Below, one piece after another: positions 23,549 through 33,875 of a stretch of 64,000 nucleotides of DNA. Where the stretch lies: NCBI GenBank assembly GCA_020050435.1, contig JAGVKQ010000016.1:29238-93237 (forward strand), in the 5' to 3' direction. Source of the stretch: Candidatus Caenarcanales bacterium. Lineage in GTDB: Bacteria > Cyanobacteriota > Vampirovibrionia > 2-02-FULL-35-15. Every line of letters starts with the position of its first letter. Position 1 is the stretch's first letter. The notes beneath the pieces are model-generated. The model made no database searches and was not told the origin of the DNA. It saw nothing but the letters and a program-made list of their open reading frames with translations. Made by a program: the position numbers and the translations under genes.

Positions 23549-24692
23549 ATATATTTCTATAATAGGTATTTAATGTTTTCCCATAATCGTCCCACGTAAA
23601 ACCAGTGGAAACTCTATCTTTAGCACTTATACCCATTTCATAACATGTGCTTATATTTTTATAAAGATACAAAATTTTTTCTTTTAATTTATCTACATCT
23701 CGAATAGGTAATACAAAACCATCTACATTATTTCTTACTATATCCCCACCTCCAGTATTTTCTGTACAAATAACAGGTAAACCACATGCCATAGCTTGAG
23801 CTTGCACATATGCTAATCCCTCTTCTATCGAAGGTAAAACAAAAATGGATCCTTGAGAAAAGTATTTATATAGTTCTAAATGCTGTATATGTCCTAAATG
23901 TTTAAAATACCCTTCATACTTTTTTAAGACAGACTTTGTTTCTGGGCTAATATTACCTATAAGCCATAGTTCACTATTTTTCAAACCGAGCTGAGAATAT
24001 GCCTGAAGAAGGTACGGTATTCCTTTTCTGATAGATATCCCACCACAAAAAATTATCCTAAATACATTATCTTCTTTAGGAACTTGTTTAAAATGCTCTA
24101 AATTTACCCCATACGGTATCTGAATAAGCTTACTTTCTAGAATTCCTTTTTTCAGAAAGGTCCTTTTTACAAAGGAAGAAGGTATAGAAATATAATCAGC
24201 AAGAGCATATTCCTGAAGTTCTTTTTTTACCACTTTTTCATCTACAGGCTTAGTTTTAATACCCCACTTTTCATATTCTTCTTCTAAAATTTCTTTCTGG
24301 AAGGCAATGTGAGACGAACATCTCTCTATAATTCCTATAGCACCTTTTGATTTAGCTTTTCTGAGAGAATGTAAAGATGAGCCGGACCACCCTGTGAAAA
24401 TATCACATTTCTCCATCTGAGTACTAGCCCATAAATCAAATAACTCACTAAAATAATGATCACATCCAAATAAACCTGCTTTAGAAAAAGAACGCTCTAA
24501 TATTAATGATAATGGAAAAGTAGAGACTTTAGCTAAATCAATTTTTTCTTTATCAGTCCTAAACTCAGGCAAAAATCCTCTTTTAGGACTATAAAAGCCA
24601 GTAAGTAATTTCTGCAAATGTCCTAATTTATCTAGCTGACTAGCCAAATGAAATGAATGAAACTTACCATTACTAGAGATTATTACTTTCAT
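23538..24692 (-). CDS. glycosyltransferase family 4
   Basis: ATG 24692 gives MKVIISSNGKFHSFHLASQL; a GTG 15 bases upstream is less likely. The C-terminal Rossmann domain carries IIFCGGISIRKGIPYLLQAY, the LWLIGNISPE strand and the GT4 donor-binding motif PSIEEGLAYVQAQAMACGLPVICTENTGG. A retaining GT-B fold is expected; the sugar is unknown. It is cytoplasmic and acts on lipid-linked glycan in this locus by context. The next gene divergent at 24794 starts the opposite strand. Confidence 0.9.
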   Translation of the reverse strand: MKVIISSNGKFHSFHLASQLDKLGHLQKLLTGFYSPKRGFLPEFRTDKEKIDLAKVSTFPLSLILERSFSKAGLFGCDHYFSELFDLWASTQMEKCDIFTGWSGSSLHSLRKAKSKGAIGIIERCSSHIAFQKEILEEEYEKWGIKTKPVDEKVVKKELQEYALADYISIPSSFVKRTFLKKGILESKLIQIPYGVNLEHFKQVPKEDNVFRIIFCGGISIRKGIPYLLQAYSQLGLKNSELWLIGNISPETKSVLKKYEGYFKHLGHIQHLELYKYFSQGSIFVLPSIEEGLAYVQAQAMACGLPVICTENTGGGDIVRNNVDGFVLPIRDVDKLKEKILYLYKNISTCYEMGISAKDRVSTGFTWDDYGKTLNTYYRNIYGK

Positions 24693-24793
24693 GGTATTAA
24701 GATACACTATTAATAAAAGATTTAATCAGAGTTTGCAAAGATTATTATCTTGAATTAACTAAGAATAGGCTTACTCGGGTACATTTAAGATAA

Positions 24794-25795
24794 ATGGAAA
24801 AACAAGACTCTAAAAAAAAAGTTGCTGTTATTGGGTCCAATTTATTTGATACTTTAGGTTTTCATTTCAATTTAACCTTTAATAACATAGGGTATAACTC
24901 AAAGATTTTTGATATTTATGATCATTACTCATTAGAAGGGCTAACTAATTACACAACGAGATTTAGTATAAATTTTGAAAACTTAATTTTCAAGAGATTA
25001 GCTAATAAAATTATAAATTTTAAACCTGATTTGGTTTTATGTTTATATAGAAATGTTCCACCATTTGTAATTGACTTAATAAAAAAAGAATTTAGAATTA
25101 AGGTTGTTTTTCTTACTGGAGACCATTTAGGAAATTTTGAAAGAGGCTATCCTTTTATTTCAGATTTTGATGCCTTTTTTGTAAAAGACAAATATATAGT
25201 TAGGATTTTAAAAGATAAATTAAATCTTAATGCTTACTACTTACCAGAAAGTTTTAATCCCCAAATTCATACTCATTACCTTAATGAATATGATTTTGGG
25301 GCTAATTATGATATCTCATTAGTCGGCAATCTCTATCCTTATAGAGCAAAAATTTTAGATCAAATAATTAATGATTATAATATTTCTTTATTTGGTATCA
25401 CCCCAAAGTGGATGGATTTAAAGTGGGGGAAATTATATAAAGGAGATTTAAGAGGACAACAAAAATCTGAAATTTTCTTTAAAAGTAAAATAAATTTAAA
25501 CACACTAAGATATGAAGAAATTTATGGGGCTAATTGTCGTGTTTTTGAAATAGCAGGATCTGGAGGCTTCCAAATCTGCGATAGAAAAAAAGACATAAAA
25601 GAGCTTTTTGAAGAAGATAAAGAAATAGTAATGTTTGATACTATAGATGAATTAAGAGAAAAGTTTGACTACTATTTAAAGCACCAGGACAAAGCCTATG
25701 AAATAGGTTGTAATGCAAGAAAAAGGGCCTTAGCTCAACATACTTATAAGCATAGAATAAAGCAAATTCTTGAAATAACTAATTTAACACTTTAG
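24794..25795 (+). CDS. CgeB-like glycosyltransferase
   Basis: The 333 residues show a Rossmann-like N-terminus (KKVAVIGSNLFDTLGFHF) and DLVLCLYRNVPPFVIDL. The C-terminal block is typical of the CgeB/Glyco_trans_1_2 group: GANCRVFEIAGSGGFQICDR, KDIKELFEEDKEIVMFDTID, then EIGCNARKRALAQHTYKHR. These are GT-B enzymes named after a Bacillus spore protein, present in many polysaccharide loci. The 3' end overlaps the convergent glycosyltransferase by 17 bases. Confidence 0.85.
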   Translation: MEKQDSKKKVAVIGSNLFDTLGFHFNLTFNNIGYNSKIFDIYDHYSLEGLTNYTTRFSINFENLIFKRLANKIINFKPDLVLCLYRNVPPFVIDLIKKEFRIKVVFLTGDHLGNFERGYPFISDFDAFFVKDKYIVRILKDKLNLNAYYLPESFNPQIHTHYLNEYDFGANYDISLVGNLYPYRAKILDQIINDYNISLFGITPKWMDLKWGKLYKGDLRGQQKSEIFFKSKINLNTLRYEEIYGANCRVFEIAGSGGFQICDRKKDIKELFEEDKEIVMFDTIDELREKFDYYLKHQDKAYEIGCNARKRALAQHTYKHRIKQILEITNLTL

Positions 25796-26960
25796 AAATG
25801 CACTCAATACATTCAGCATATGACCACTTGGAAATAATACGTTCTGACTGATTGCCAAAATCAACTCTTTTATTAGAATCATTAATAAGAACTTTTAATT
25901 TTTGATGGAGAGCCTTTATATCACCAGATGAATAAATGTATCCATTTAAATCATTTTTTACTAGATCTAAACTAGCTCCAACTTTATCACTAACGATAAT
26001 AGGTAAATTAAAACACATAGCTTCATTCACGACTAAACCCCATGGCTCAAAAGAAGATGGGAGAACAAAAACATCAGACATAGCATAGAACTCAGGAAGT
26101 TCAGTCTGATTTCTAAAACCCATAAAAAAAACATTTTTTATATTATTCCGTTTTGTATAATCTTCCATTTCTTTTCTTAAAACACCATCTCCCATAAAAA
26201 CCAGTGAAGACGGAACCTCATTAACTAACTTTTCAAAAGCTTTTAAAAGATCCATTGGTCTTTTTACATTTATAAACTTTCCAGAAAAAAGAATAACTGG
26301 TAAGTCTTTAGGAATATTATATTTTTCTCTAAGTTTATATTTTTTATCTTTCAATTCATCATATTTCAGGATGAAAAATTGATTATTTACTGTATATGGC
26401 ATTAAATAGATTTTATCTTCTGAGACTCCATAGCTTTTATAGAACTCAGTAGAAATACTACCTATAGATAGAAAAATATTTATCTTTTGAAAGAATAATT
26501 TTAGGATTATTTTTTTTATAAACTCCTTAAGTCTAGAGTTTTTTTCATTTTCATAAGCTTCAGCTCTTAACATAACTGGGGTATTTAAAAAATTAGCCGT
26601 AAATACAGATAGAATATTAGTAAAACTATACCAGCCATGTATCCATAAAATATCTATCTCTTTATTTACAAGCTTTTTTAAAATGCCCAGATTTATAAAT
26701 TTGAAAAATCCATCTTTGTTTTTAAAAGGGCTAATATTATCCAAAAACTCATATTTATATCCCTCTAAAAGCGGTATATCAAATTTTATTTCTTTACCAA
26801 AACCTTTATCTAAATAAGATTTAGTACCTATATCAGAATAAAAATATACTTTAAAATCTATATTATCTAATTTAGAGATTTCTTTATATAGTGGGGAAAA
26901 ATATTGAATGGGGTGAGAGATTAATGCTGCTAATTTAATTTTTTTACTTTTGTTATTCAT
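25779..26960 (-). CDS. glycosyltransferase family 4
   Basis: The 393 residues begin KIKLAALISHPIQYFSPLYK, typical of glycan-locus GT4 enzymes. The C-terminal donor domain has PVILFSGKFINVKRPMDLL, LVFMGDGVLR, FFMGFRNQTELPEFYAMSDV and VLPSSFEPWGLVVNEAMCFNLPIIVSD with the E-x7-E motif. No membrane span is seen except a weak hydrophobic patch. The sugar specificity is unknown. Confidence 0.9.
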   Translation of the reverse strand: MNNKSKKIKLAALISHPIQYFSPLYKEISKLDNIDFKVYFYSDIGTKSYLDKGFGKEIKFDIPLLEGYKYEFLDNISPFKNKDGFFKFINLGILKKLVNKEIDILWIHGWYSFTNILSVFTANFLNTPVMLRAEAYENEKNSRLKEFIKKIILKLFFQKINIFLSIGSISTEFYKSYGVSEDKIYLMPYTVNNQFFILKYDELKDKKYKLREKYNIPKDLPVILFSGKFINVKRPMDLLKAFEKLVNEVPSSLVFMGDGVLRKEMEDYTKRNNIKNVFFMGFRNQTELPEFYAMSDVFVLPSSFEPWGLVVNEAMCFNLPIIVSDKVGASLDLVKNDLNGYIYSSGDIKALHQKLKVLINDSNKRVDFGNQSERIISKWSYAECIECISKVLN

Positions 26961-27080
26961 AATAATTTAATTAATGTTGCAGCTTAGATGCTAAAGAATA
27001 TGAAATTTAGTTCCCACATATAAGCTTAGGTAAATTTTAATACATAGATATAAACTAAAATGCATAATAATTTTAAATTA

Positions 27081-28082
27081 TTACTTTGTTTCAAATAATT
27101 GCAATTTAAAGAGTAAAGCACTAGAAATATTTTTAATAGAAAACTTAGAGTCATCATAAGGCATGTCACAATTTGCACAAGAGCTTATTTTTTCTGGCTT
27201 CTCCTCTATTAAAGCTTTTCTAAGCTCTACATATTTCTCCCCATTCCATATTTCATCAAATTCCTGAGTATTCAGATTTCCTAAAACATATTTATGTTCT
27301 AAATCTCTACAGCATGTAACGACATCACCATTAGATGCTATAACCACTTCTAACCATGGATATGGGCAAAGATTATATTTATTACTTTTTTTAGAAATGG
27401 TTTTCACAAAACCAGTAGCATTATGAAAAACTCTTGTTTTGAATTTAATTCTATTTGACTTTGGGAATATTGATTTTAGCTTTTCGAATCTAGTAATCAA
27501 TTCATCTTTTGAAAATTTAGAATAGCTAGATATATCTGTAATTAAAAAATTGATATTATTAAATTTTTTGTTATTTATTATATGTAATATGTTTATTTTT
27601 ATTCTTTCCCATGAATTTGGAGTCCCTCTATATGTTTCGAAAAATGATTTATCAGAGCAAAAATCTGTAGTAAAAGTATATTTAACAGAGGTTGAAAGTC
27701 CTTTAATTCTTTCTTCTGAGAGAAAATAGCCATTTGTAGCAAAAAGTTGATTATTGAATCCATATTGTTCAGCCACCCTAGATAACTCTTCAAAATCTTT
27801 ATTAATAAATGGTTCACCATCTAATGTCCAGTGAAGTAAATTAGTTTCAACTCCAGCTTTTTTGAGTTTTTCTAGGTAGAGTTTTAACTTTTCTACAGTA
27901 AGGGTTGATTTAGGGATTTTATTAAAATGTTCTGGATCTGACTGAGGGCAAAATGCACACTTAAAGTTGCAAACATTTGTTACTTCTATACTTATACTTT
28001 CAGGTAAATAAGGTAATGATATAGATTTAGCTAATTTCCAATGCCAAAAAAGTTTTATGTATTTTATTATTTTATTTAGCAT
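27081..28082 (-). CDS. radical SAM/SPASM domain protein
   Basis: The 333 residues contain the radical SAM motif CNFKCAFC (about residues 38-45) after SISIEVTN, a TLDGEPFINKDF block and a C-terminal SPASM-type cluster region (CPYPWLEVVIASNGDVVTCC, then GNLNTQEFDEIWNG and SCANCDMP). Such proteins bind one [4Fe-4S] cluster for SAM cleavage and auxiliary clusters. They are found in glycan and peptide modification loci. The substrate here is unknown; by position it may alter a sugar or a carrier-linked intermediate. About 100 bases separate it from the next gene on the same strand. Confidence 0.9.
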   Translation of the reverse strand: MLNKIIKYIKLFWHWKLAKSISLPYLPESISIEVTNVCNFKCAFCPQSDPEHFNKIPKSTLTVEKLKLYLEKLKKAGVETNLLHWTLDGEPFINKDFEELSRVAEQYGFNNQLFATNGYFLSEERIKGLSTSVKYTFTTDFCSDKSFFETYRGTPNSWERIKINILHIINNKKFNNINFLITDISSYSKFSKDELITRFEKLKSIFPKSNRIKFKTRVFHNATGFVKTISKKSNKYNLCPYPWLEVVIASNGDVVTCCRDLEHKYVLGNLNTQEFDEIWNGEKYVELRKALIEEKPEKISSCANCDMPYDDSKFSIKNISSALLFKLQLFETK

Positions 28083-28182
28083 TAATTTAATACTTAACTC
28101 TATGAATCTGAGAAATCACATCTTTAATTGATTTGTTTTCCAATTTAGCATTCTTTTCCATTTAAAATCTTGACAGACACAA

Positions 28183-29358
28183 CTATACTAAGATTCGATG
28201 AAATTCACCTATTATACAATCTGTCACTTTATCTATATCATATTTTTCTTTTACTAATCTACCAGCATTAGAGATGATTTTACTTTTCAGTGATGGATAT
28301 TCTAACACTTTTAACATTCCACTGCTAATATCTCCTACACTTAGATTAGTTACTATACCGGCATTATATTCTAGAACTTCCTTATAAATACCGACCCTAT
28401 TAGATATTATTACAGGAGTTTCACACATCATGGCTTCCGGTACAACCATGCCAAAATTCTCAGAATAAGAAGGAAGAACAAAAAGTTCTGCACTTTTATA
28501 AGCTGATAGTATTTTTTCACCTTCTAACATACCAGTAAAGATTACTTTTTCTTCTATATCATTTTTTTTTATTATTTTTTCTACTTCTTTTTTATATCCT
28601 TCATTGTCTGGTCCAGCTATAACTAGATAGAAATCAGGAAAATCCTTTAAAATCATTTTAAATGCTGAGATTAAGAGATTTAATCCCTTTTTCTTACTTA
28701 TTCTACCCATAAAAAGTATATATTTTTTTTCTTCAAGCTCTGGAAAATAATTTTTAAAATCTTTTATTTTATCTAAGTCTTTATAATTATCTAAGTCTAT
28801 ACCATTAGGGATTATTAAGGATTTATTTTTTATCCCTAAGTATCTAGTAACTTTTTCCTTTTCATCTTCAGTAGTATAGTGTATTAAATTAGCATTTTCT
28901 ATGCACCATTTAGCGAAAAGAAAATAGTAGATTTTCTTTATCCAGTATGATTTTATCTTTATAGTTTCTTCATATAATGAACCATGAGGGGCAAAAATAT
29001 ATGGGATTTTATTTAATTTGCAAGCTATAGAACCCGCTAAAACAGTAAAAGTCCAAATCGGTGAAATGTAAGCCAAATCATAATCTTTTATATGTTTAAG
29101 AAGAAAAAAGAGATATTGAGGTGAAAAAGAAAAATTTTCATAAAAATAACTGGGAAAATACATTACCTTAACATCATCTATATTTACCCACTTAAAGAGT
29201 TCTACATTTTTACCTTTATCCATATAAACATTAGTAGTTATAACATACACTTCAATATCTTTTTTATATAAAGTCTTTGCCAATAAATGCATACTTTGTA
29301 TCGGTCCACCATATCTGACAGATGGATAATAGGCAGGCAGTATAAATAAAATTTTCAT
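28183..29358 (-). CDS. glycosyltransferase family 4
   Basis: The 391 residues start MKILFILPAYYPSVRYGGPI, with the N-terminal GG(P/I)xxH acceptor-domain pattern (YGGPIQSMH). The donor domain has YILFMGRISKKKGLNLLI, YLVIAGPDNEGY, VIFTGMLEGEKILSAYKSA and VLPSYSENFGMVVPEAMMCETPVI. Its start overlaps the stop of the Wzy-like gene by one base, so the two are cotranslated. The sugar is unknown. Confidence 0.92.
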   Translation of the reverse strand: MKILFILPAYYPSVRYGGPIQSMHLLAKTLYKKDIEVYVITTNVYMDKGKNVELFKWVNIDDVKVMYFPSYFYENFSFSPQYLFFLLKHIKDYDLAYISPIWTFTVLAGSIACKLNKIPYIFAPHGSLYEETIKIKSYWIKKIYYFLFAKWCIENANLIHYTTEDEKEKVTRYLGIKNKSLIIPNGIDLDNYKDLDKIKDFKNYFPELEEKKYILFMGRISKKKGLNLLISAFKMILKDFPDFYLVIAGPDNEGYKKEVEKIIKKNDIEEKVIFTGMLEGEKILSAYKSAELFVLPSYSENFGMVVPEAMMCETPVIISNRVGIYKEVLEYNAGIVTNLSVGDISSGMLKVLEYPSLKSKIISNAGRLVKEKYDIDKVTDCIIGEFHRILV

Positions 29359-30719
29359 TAGCTTTTAACCTTTCTTATAAATAGAAAAAGAGATATATAA
29401 AGGACTAAATAGTCTTTTAAAAGTTCACCAAATTGACTAGCAAATGTGCCACTTCTAGTCATAAAATAAAAAGCTAAAACATAAAATATCATGGATAATT
29501 CAGAAAGTTTTCCTCTACCTAAAAAATAATGATAAATAAAACTATATAAAAGTCCATAAAAGAATCCACAGAGTATTCCATACCATCCGAAATTTAAAAA
29601 CATTTCCCCGACCCATGACATATCTACAGAAGAAAGTTGTCCATAATTTAAGTTATATCCATATGCTATACCGAAATCATATCCCATGCTACCAACTTCA
29701 GGCTTATTTACCCATAAGAATCTAGGTATTAGTGCTATAAAAAAAAGCATATACGTGTAACCTTTCTGAAAATCCCAGACATACGGAGTATTCGTAACTA
29801 TATTAGTAACTACTTCTGTATAATTCAGTCTCAAACCAAAAGTATAATACATAAGCTCTTCAAAAAATTTCTTATTTTTCCCAGAAAAAATATCTAAATA
29901 TAATTCAGTAGAATACATTAAATCTTCCAGGAGTCTTCCCTTATAAACAGATTTAAATATATTCGTATAAGGAATTATAAAAAATACAAAAAATATCCCT
30001 GAAAGAAAAAGCCAGGGAAATGGGATTTTCTTTCTTAGTGAATACATAGTCATAACTAAAAAAAGGGGCATTAAAGCTCTTTCTTTACTTCCTGTAGGTA
30101 AATAATAAATAAAATCTATTAATAGAAAAAATAGTCCTAAATTAAAAAAGAACTTGTTTTCATTTTTAAGCCATTTAGAAAAAAGTAATAGTATAGAAAA
30201 AGTGGGAAGAATAGAGAGTAGATAGATATATTGTTGATAAAACTTAAACCCTTCAAGTCTTAAAGCATATTCACCAGCTTCTGTATGGCTATAGATTCCC
30301 CACTTAAAAAGTAAAAATCTAGATATCCACCCTAAAATAAAAAATATAGAAATAATAAATGGAAAATTCTTAATCTCTATTTTGTAAGTACTCAGATCAG
30401 GAAGCTTCAATATAATATCCTTAAAGATCTTTTTTAGATTTTTATCTTTAAAAGGTAAATAGTACCCTATTAAAAAGAGAATGTAAGCAAAAATGATAAA
30501 GACCATGCCTACAGATATATAATCAGTTCTTACATGAGGATATATAAGGAATAAACTCATATTATTTATCATATAAATAGCAGGGATACCATAATATGCA
30601 AAATATATAAATGAGAGGGTTTGTGGTGGGCTATAAAATCTATATTTTTTTTCTATTAGAAAAGGAATAGCACAGACTATTGCCAAAATAAAAACTTCTA
30701 AATAAATTATCCAGTCCAT
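29358..30719 (-). CDS. Wzy-like O-antigen/oligosaccharide repeat unit polymerase
   Basis: The 453 residues form about eleven to twelve hydrophobic segments with few conserved residues, as usual for Wzy. Features seen are a LPTGSKERALMP segment in the middle and GWYGILCGFFYGLLYSFIYH near the C-terminus, both typical of the oligosaccharide repeat unit polymerase family (O-antigen polymerase, cytoplasmic membrane). Wzy joins lipid-linked repeat units at the periplasmic face. This is the second polymerase/ligase-like protein in the window (the other at 1069). The gene is followed by a glycosyltransferase with a one-base overlap. Confidence 0.8.
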   Translation of the reverse strand: MDWIIYLEVFILAIVCAIPFLIEKKYRFYSPPQTLSFIYFAYYGIPAIYMINNMSLFLIYPHVRTDYISVGMVFIIFAYILFLIGYYLPFKDKNLKKIFKDIILKLPDLSTYKIEIKNFPFIISIFFILGWISRFLLFKWGIYSHTEAGEYALRLEGFKFYQQYIYLLSILPTFSILLLFSKWLKNENKFFFNLGLFFLLIDFIYYLPTGSKERALMPLFLVMTMYSLRKKIPFPWLFLSGIFFVFFIIPYTNIFKSVYKGRLLEDLMYSTELYLDIFSGKNKKFFEELMYYTFGLRLNYTEVVTNIVTNTPYVWDFQKGYTYMLFFIALIPRFLWVNKPEVGSMGYDFGIAYGYNLNYGQLSSVDMSWVGEMFLNFGWYGILCGFFYGLLYSFIYHYFLGRGKLSELSMIFYVLAFYFMTRSGTFASQFGELLKDYLVLYISLFLFIRKVKS

Positions 30720-30984
30720 ATTTTAAATGACGCATTTTAATTTTTTATTTCACTAGATCTTTAGTCCACTATCCTTAAGAGTATTACACGAAAGGTTAAG
30801 ATATCTTAAGTTGTTATCTTTATTATTAATAAACGGAACCCTAAAGCACTAGATCTGTGGAATATTAATTGAGAGGATGAATTTAATTACTAAACCAATC
30901 TTTATTAAAGAGAAATGATTTACTAAGGTAATCCTGTTAAGTTTATAAGAAAAAGAGAAGATATCTGTTTCTTAATTTATCAAA

Positions 30985-31734
30985 ATGACAAATAGCCAAA
31001 ACTACAAACAAAAACTCTACAGTAGCTATATCACCTATGTAAGCTCGAGTACCATAGAAAACATTAAATCAGATTTAAATTCCAGAAAACCCTATATAGA
31101 AAAGTTAATTAAAGATTTAATTCCTTATAATAAAGATGTAAGTATTTTAGATATAGGATGTGGACATGGTGCATTTTTATATTTTTTAAAAGAGAAAGGC
31201 TATAAAAATTTAAAAGGATTAGATATTTCACATGAGCAGGTAAGCATGGCTCATGAATTAGGATTAAATAATGTTTCTCATTCTAATTTACTTGAAGACC
31301 TTCCTAAACTTCCAGAAAAATCTTATGATGTAATTATAGCTTTTGATATTATTGAACATTTTACTAAAGATGAAATATTTAAAATTCTAGAATCATCTTG
31401 TAAGATTTTAAAAAGTGGTGGCAAACTTATTCTTCATATTCCAAATGGAGAAGCAATTTTTTCAGGAAGAATATTTCATGGGGATTTTACACATGAAGCA
31501 TGTTTTACTAGAAGCAGCTTAAAACAAATACTAACTTCATGTAACTTTAGCAACATCTCTTTTTATGAAGATAAGCCCATTGTTCATGGTGTAAAAAGTT
31601 TAATAAGGTCTATCATATGGTTCATATCTAGAAACATATTTAGATTAATCTATATGGCAGAGACTGGCAATATTGGAGAAGACTTAGTTCTCAGTAGCAA
31701 TATTTTATGTGTATGCCAAAAGTGTGTGAAATAA
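30985..31734 (+). CDS. class I SAM-dependent methyltransferase
   Basis: The 249 residues have motif I VSILDIGCGHGAFLYFLKEK, GLDISHEQVSMA, SYDVIIAFDIIEHFTKDE and KILKSGGKLILHIPNGE, the Methyltransf_23 layout. A C-terminal hydrophobic helix (SLIRSIIWFISRNIFRLIY) may tether it to the membrane. The 265-base gap before it holds no gene I can support. It is followed by another methyltransferase after 25 bases, so the two probably form an operon. Confidence 0.88.
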   Translation: MTNSQNYKQKLYSSYITYVSSSTIENIKSDLNSRKPYIEKLIKDLIPYNKDVSILDIGCGHGAFLYFLKEKGYKNLKGLDISHEQVSMAHELGLNNVSHSNLLEDLPKLPEKSYDVIIAFDIIEHFTKDEIFKILESSCKILKSGGKLILHIPNGEAIFSGRIFHGDFTHEACFTRSSLKQILTSCNFSNISFYEDKPIVHGVKSLIRSIIWFISRNIFRLIYMAETGNIGEDLVLSSNILCVCQKCVK

Positions 31735-31759
31735 TTCAAGTAGAAATAATTAACAGCAT

Positions 31760-32482
31760 ATGAATAATCTTCTAAAATCTAAAATTAAAGAAATCTTACC
31801 AGATCATCTTATTAAGAAAATTAGTGATTTTAGAAGATGGCTCAAATTTAAGAACATCAAAACCAATGCTGATTTATTTAACCAAATATACAAAGAACAA
31901 CTCTGGGGTAAATCAAAAAGTGGATTTTGCTCTGGTAGTGGTTCTAATGAAATGAATTCTAACAAGTACGTAGAATTAATAAATAACTTTTTAAATACAA
32001 ATGATATTAAAACCATAGTAGATGTAGGATGTGGTGATTTTCAGGTAGCAAAAGGATTTAATCTTAAAAACAGAAAATATATAGGCTGTGATATCGTTAA
32101 GGATTTAATTGAATACAATACCAAGAACTATTCCAAGAACAACCAAATATCTTTTATAAATCTAGATATTGTTAATGATGTTATTCCCAATGGAAACTTA
32201 TTGCTCATCAGACAAGTTTTACAGCATTTATCAAATAAAGACATTGAAAAGATTTTAACTAAAATTAAAAATTATAAACATATTATAATTACTGATGAAT
32301 TACCTAATAATAATTCTCATAGAATAAATTATGAAATAGTAAAAGGTGGAACAAGATTAGAAAATAATAGTGGTCTATATTTAGAAAAACCACCATTTAA
32401 ACTAAAATTAAAAACCTTGTTGACTTACCCAGATATAGAAAATCAAATTATTTTTAGAACTATTTTAATAGAGAATTCTTAA
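31760..32482 (+). CDS. class I SAM-dependent methyltransferase
   Basis: The 240 residues include IKTIVDVGCGDFQVAKGF (motif I), YIGCDIVKDLIEY, ISFINLDI and NLLLIRQVLQHLSNKDIE, where the RQVLQHL segment is the motif III region seen in sugar methyltransferases. The N-terminal region has KEQLWGKSKSGFCSGSGSNE. It is 25 bases after the preceding methyltransferase. The substrate is unknown. Downstream, 218 bases without a recognisable gene precede the next glycosyltransferase. Confidence 0.85.
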   Translation: MNNLLKSKIKEILPDHLIKKISDFRRWLKFKNIKTNADLFNQIYKEQLWGKSKSGFCSGSGSNEMNSNKYVELINNFLNTNDIKTIVDVGCGDFQVAKGFNLKNRKYIGCDIVKDLIEYNTKNYSKNNQISFINLDIVNDVIPNGNLLLIRQVLQHLSNKDIEKILTKIKNYKHIIITDELPNNNSHRINYEIVKGGTRLENNSGLYLEKPPFKLKLKTLLTYPDIENQIIFRTILIENS

Positions 32483-32700
32483 TTCTCAGCAGCAATGTTT
32501 GAAACATGGGGATTTGAGGATGAGAAGCAAACAGGACTTGGAGAAATAAATTGAAGGCAATTAAGGAGTAAAGACAATACAATAATTATACTTCCAAATT
32601 ACTGGGTATTACCTTTGACATAAGGGTATAATCCTTTATGCAAAATCAGATAATCAAAAGCCTAAGTTTTAATAAAAAACACTAAGTTTTGAGGATAAAA

Positions 32701-33807
32701 ATGAAAATTACTATTTTACTTCCAGATTTATTTGACTCTATAGGTGGGATACAGACATTTAATAGATGTTTTGTTAAAGCTTTAGATGAGCTTTCAGAAA
32801 AGCATGATTTAAAAATAAATATTTTAGTACTTACTGATACTGGAAACAATAAGTCTCTTTTAAATAAATATTTAACATCAAAATACATCTCTTATAGATA
32901 CTTTGATTTTAATAGAGTAGCATTTGCCTGGATAGCTTTAATGGAGAGCTTTGATTCTGATTTAGTTATTTTTGGACATGTAAATTTTTCTCCTCTTACA
33001 GTTCTTATGGAAAGAAAAGTTAAAAAGTTCTTAATCGTACATGGAACAGATGTATGGAGTAGGCTTCCCACCTTTAAAAGAGTGGGTGTTTCTATTATGA
33101 ATAAAATTTTATCTGTCAGTAAGTACACTGCAAATAAAATGATTAAGCAAAATGAATTAGACGAGAGTAAGTTTTTTATATTTCCAAATACATTAGATCC
33201 ATTTTTTATTCCTAACTTAGAGAATAAAGAAAAGAATAATTTAGACCTTCCTAAAGGAAATATTTTATTAACAGTTAGTAGATTGGGAGCTGATGACAAA
33301 ACAAAAAGAATTGATCTGATCATAGAATCCCTACCTAATATAATAAAGGAAAAATCTAATACTTATTTAGTTATAGTAGGTGCTGGACCAGATAAGTCAC
33401 GACTTATGACTCTAGCCAAAGAGCTTGGGGTCTCAAACAACACTCTCTTTAAAGGTAGAGTAGAAGATTCTCTTTTGCCTTCTTACTATGATTCTTGTGA
33501 TATGTTTATTTTACCAAGCACTCAAGAAGGTTTTGGAATAGTTTTTCTAGAAGCTATGTACTTTTCTAAGCCTTGCATCGGTGCTAAGGCTGGAGGTATC
33601 ACAGAAGTTATAGAAGATGGGATAACAGGACTTCTTGCTGAGCCTAATGATAAAGAAAGCTTGACTAAGTGCATTCTTAAGTTAATAAGTGATGAAGAAC
33701 TTAGAAAAAGAATGGGAGAAGCTGGGAAAAAGAGATTTGAGAGAGAATTTTCTTTTGATGCATTTAAGAATAGACTAGAGAAGATTTTGGGAGAATTATT
33801 ATCTTAA
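32701..33807 (+). CDS. glycosyltransferase family 4
   Basis: ATG 32701 gives MKITILLPDLFDSIGGIQTF; the GGIQ motif is the usual N-terminal loop. The donor half has ILLTVSRLGADDKTKRIDLI, YLVIVGAGPDKSRL, FKGRVEDSLLPSYYDSCDMF and LPSTQEGFGIVFLEAMYFSKPCI with the E-x7-E pair, and then GGITEVIEDGITG. The 368 residues are normal. The sugar is unknown. Confidence 0.92.
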   Translation: MKITILLPDLFDSIGGIQTFNRCFVKALDELSEKHDLKINILVLTDTGNNKSLLNKYLTSKYISYRYFDFNRVAFAWIALMESFDSDLVIFGHVNFSPLTVLMERKVKKFLIVHGTDVWSRLPTFKRVGVSIMNKILSVSKYTANKMIKQNELDESKFFIFPNTLDPFFIPNLENKEKNNLDLPKGNILLTVSRLGADDKTKRIDLIIESLPNIIKEKSNTYLVIVGAGPDKSRLMTLAKELGVSNNTLFKGRVEDSLLPSYYDSCDMFILPSTQEGFGIVFLEAMYFSKPCIGAKAGGITEVIEDGITGLLAEPNDKESLTKCILKLISDEELRKRMGEAGKKRFEREFSFDAFKNRLEKILGELLS

Positions 33808-33875
33808 CCAACTAATCTTTTCAAGATTAATTAGAACTTATCATCAGATGGTATAAGTAAAACAGGTAGAATATT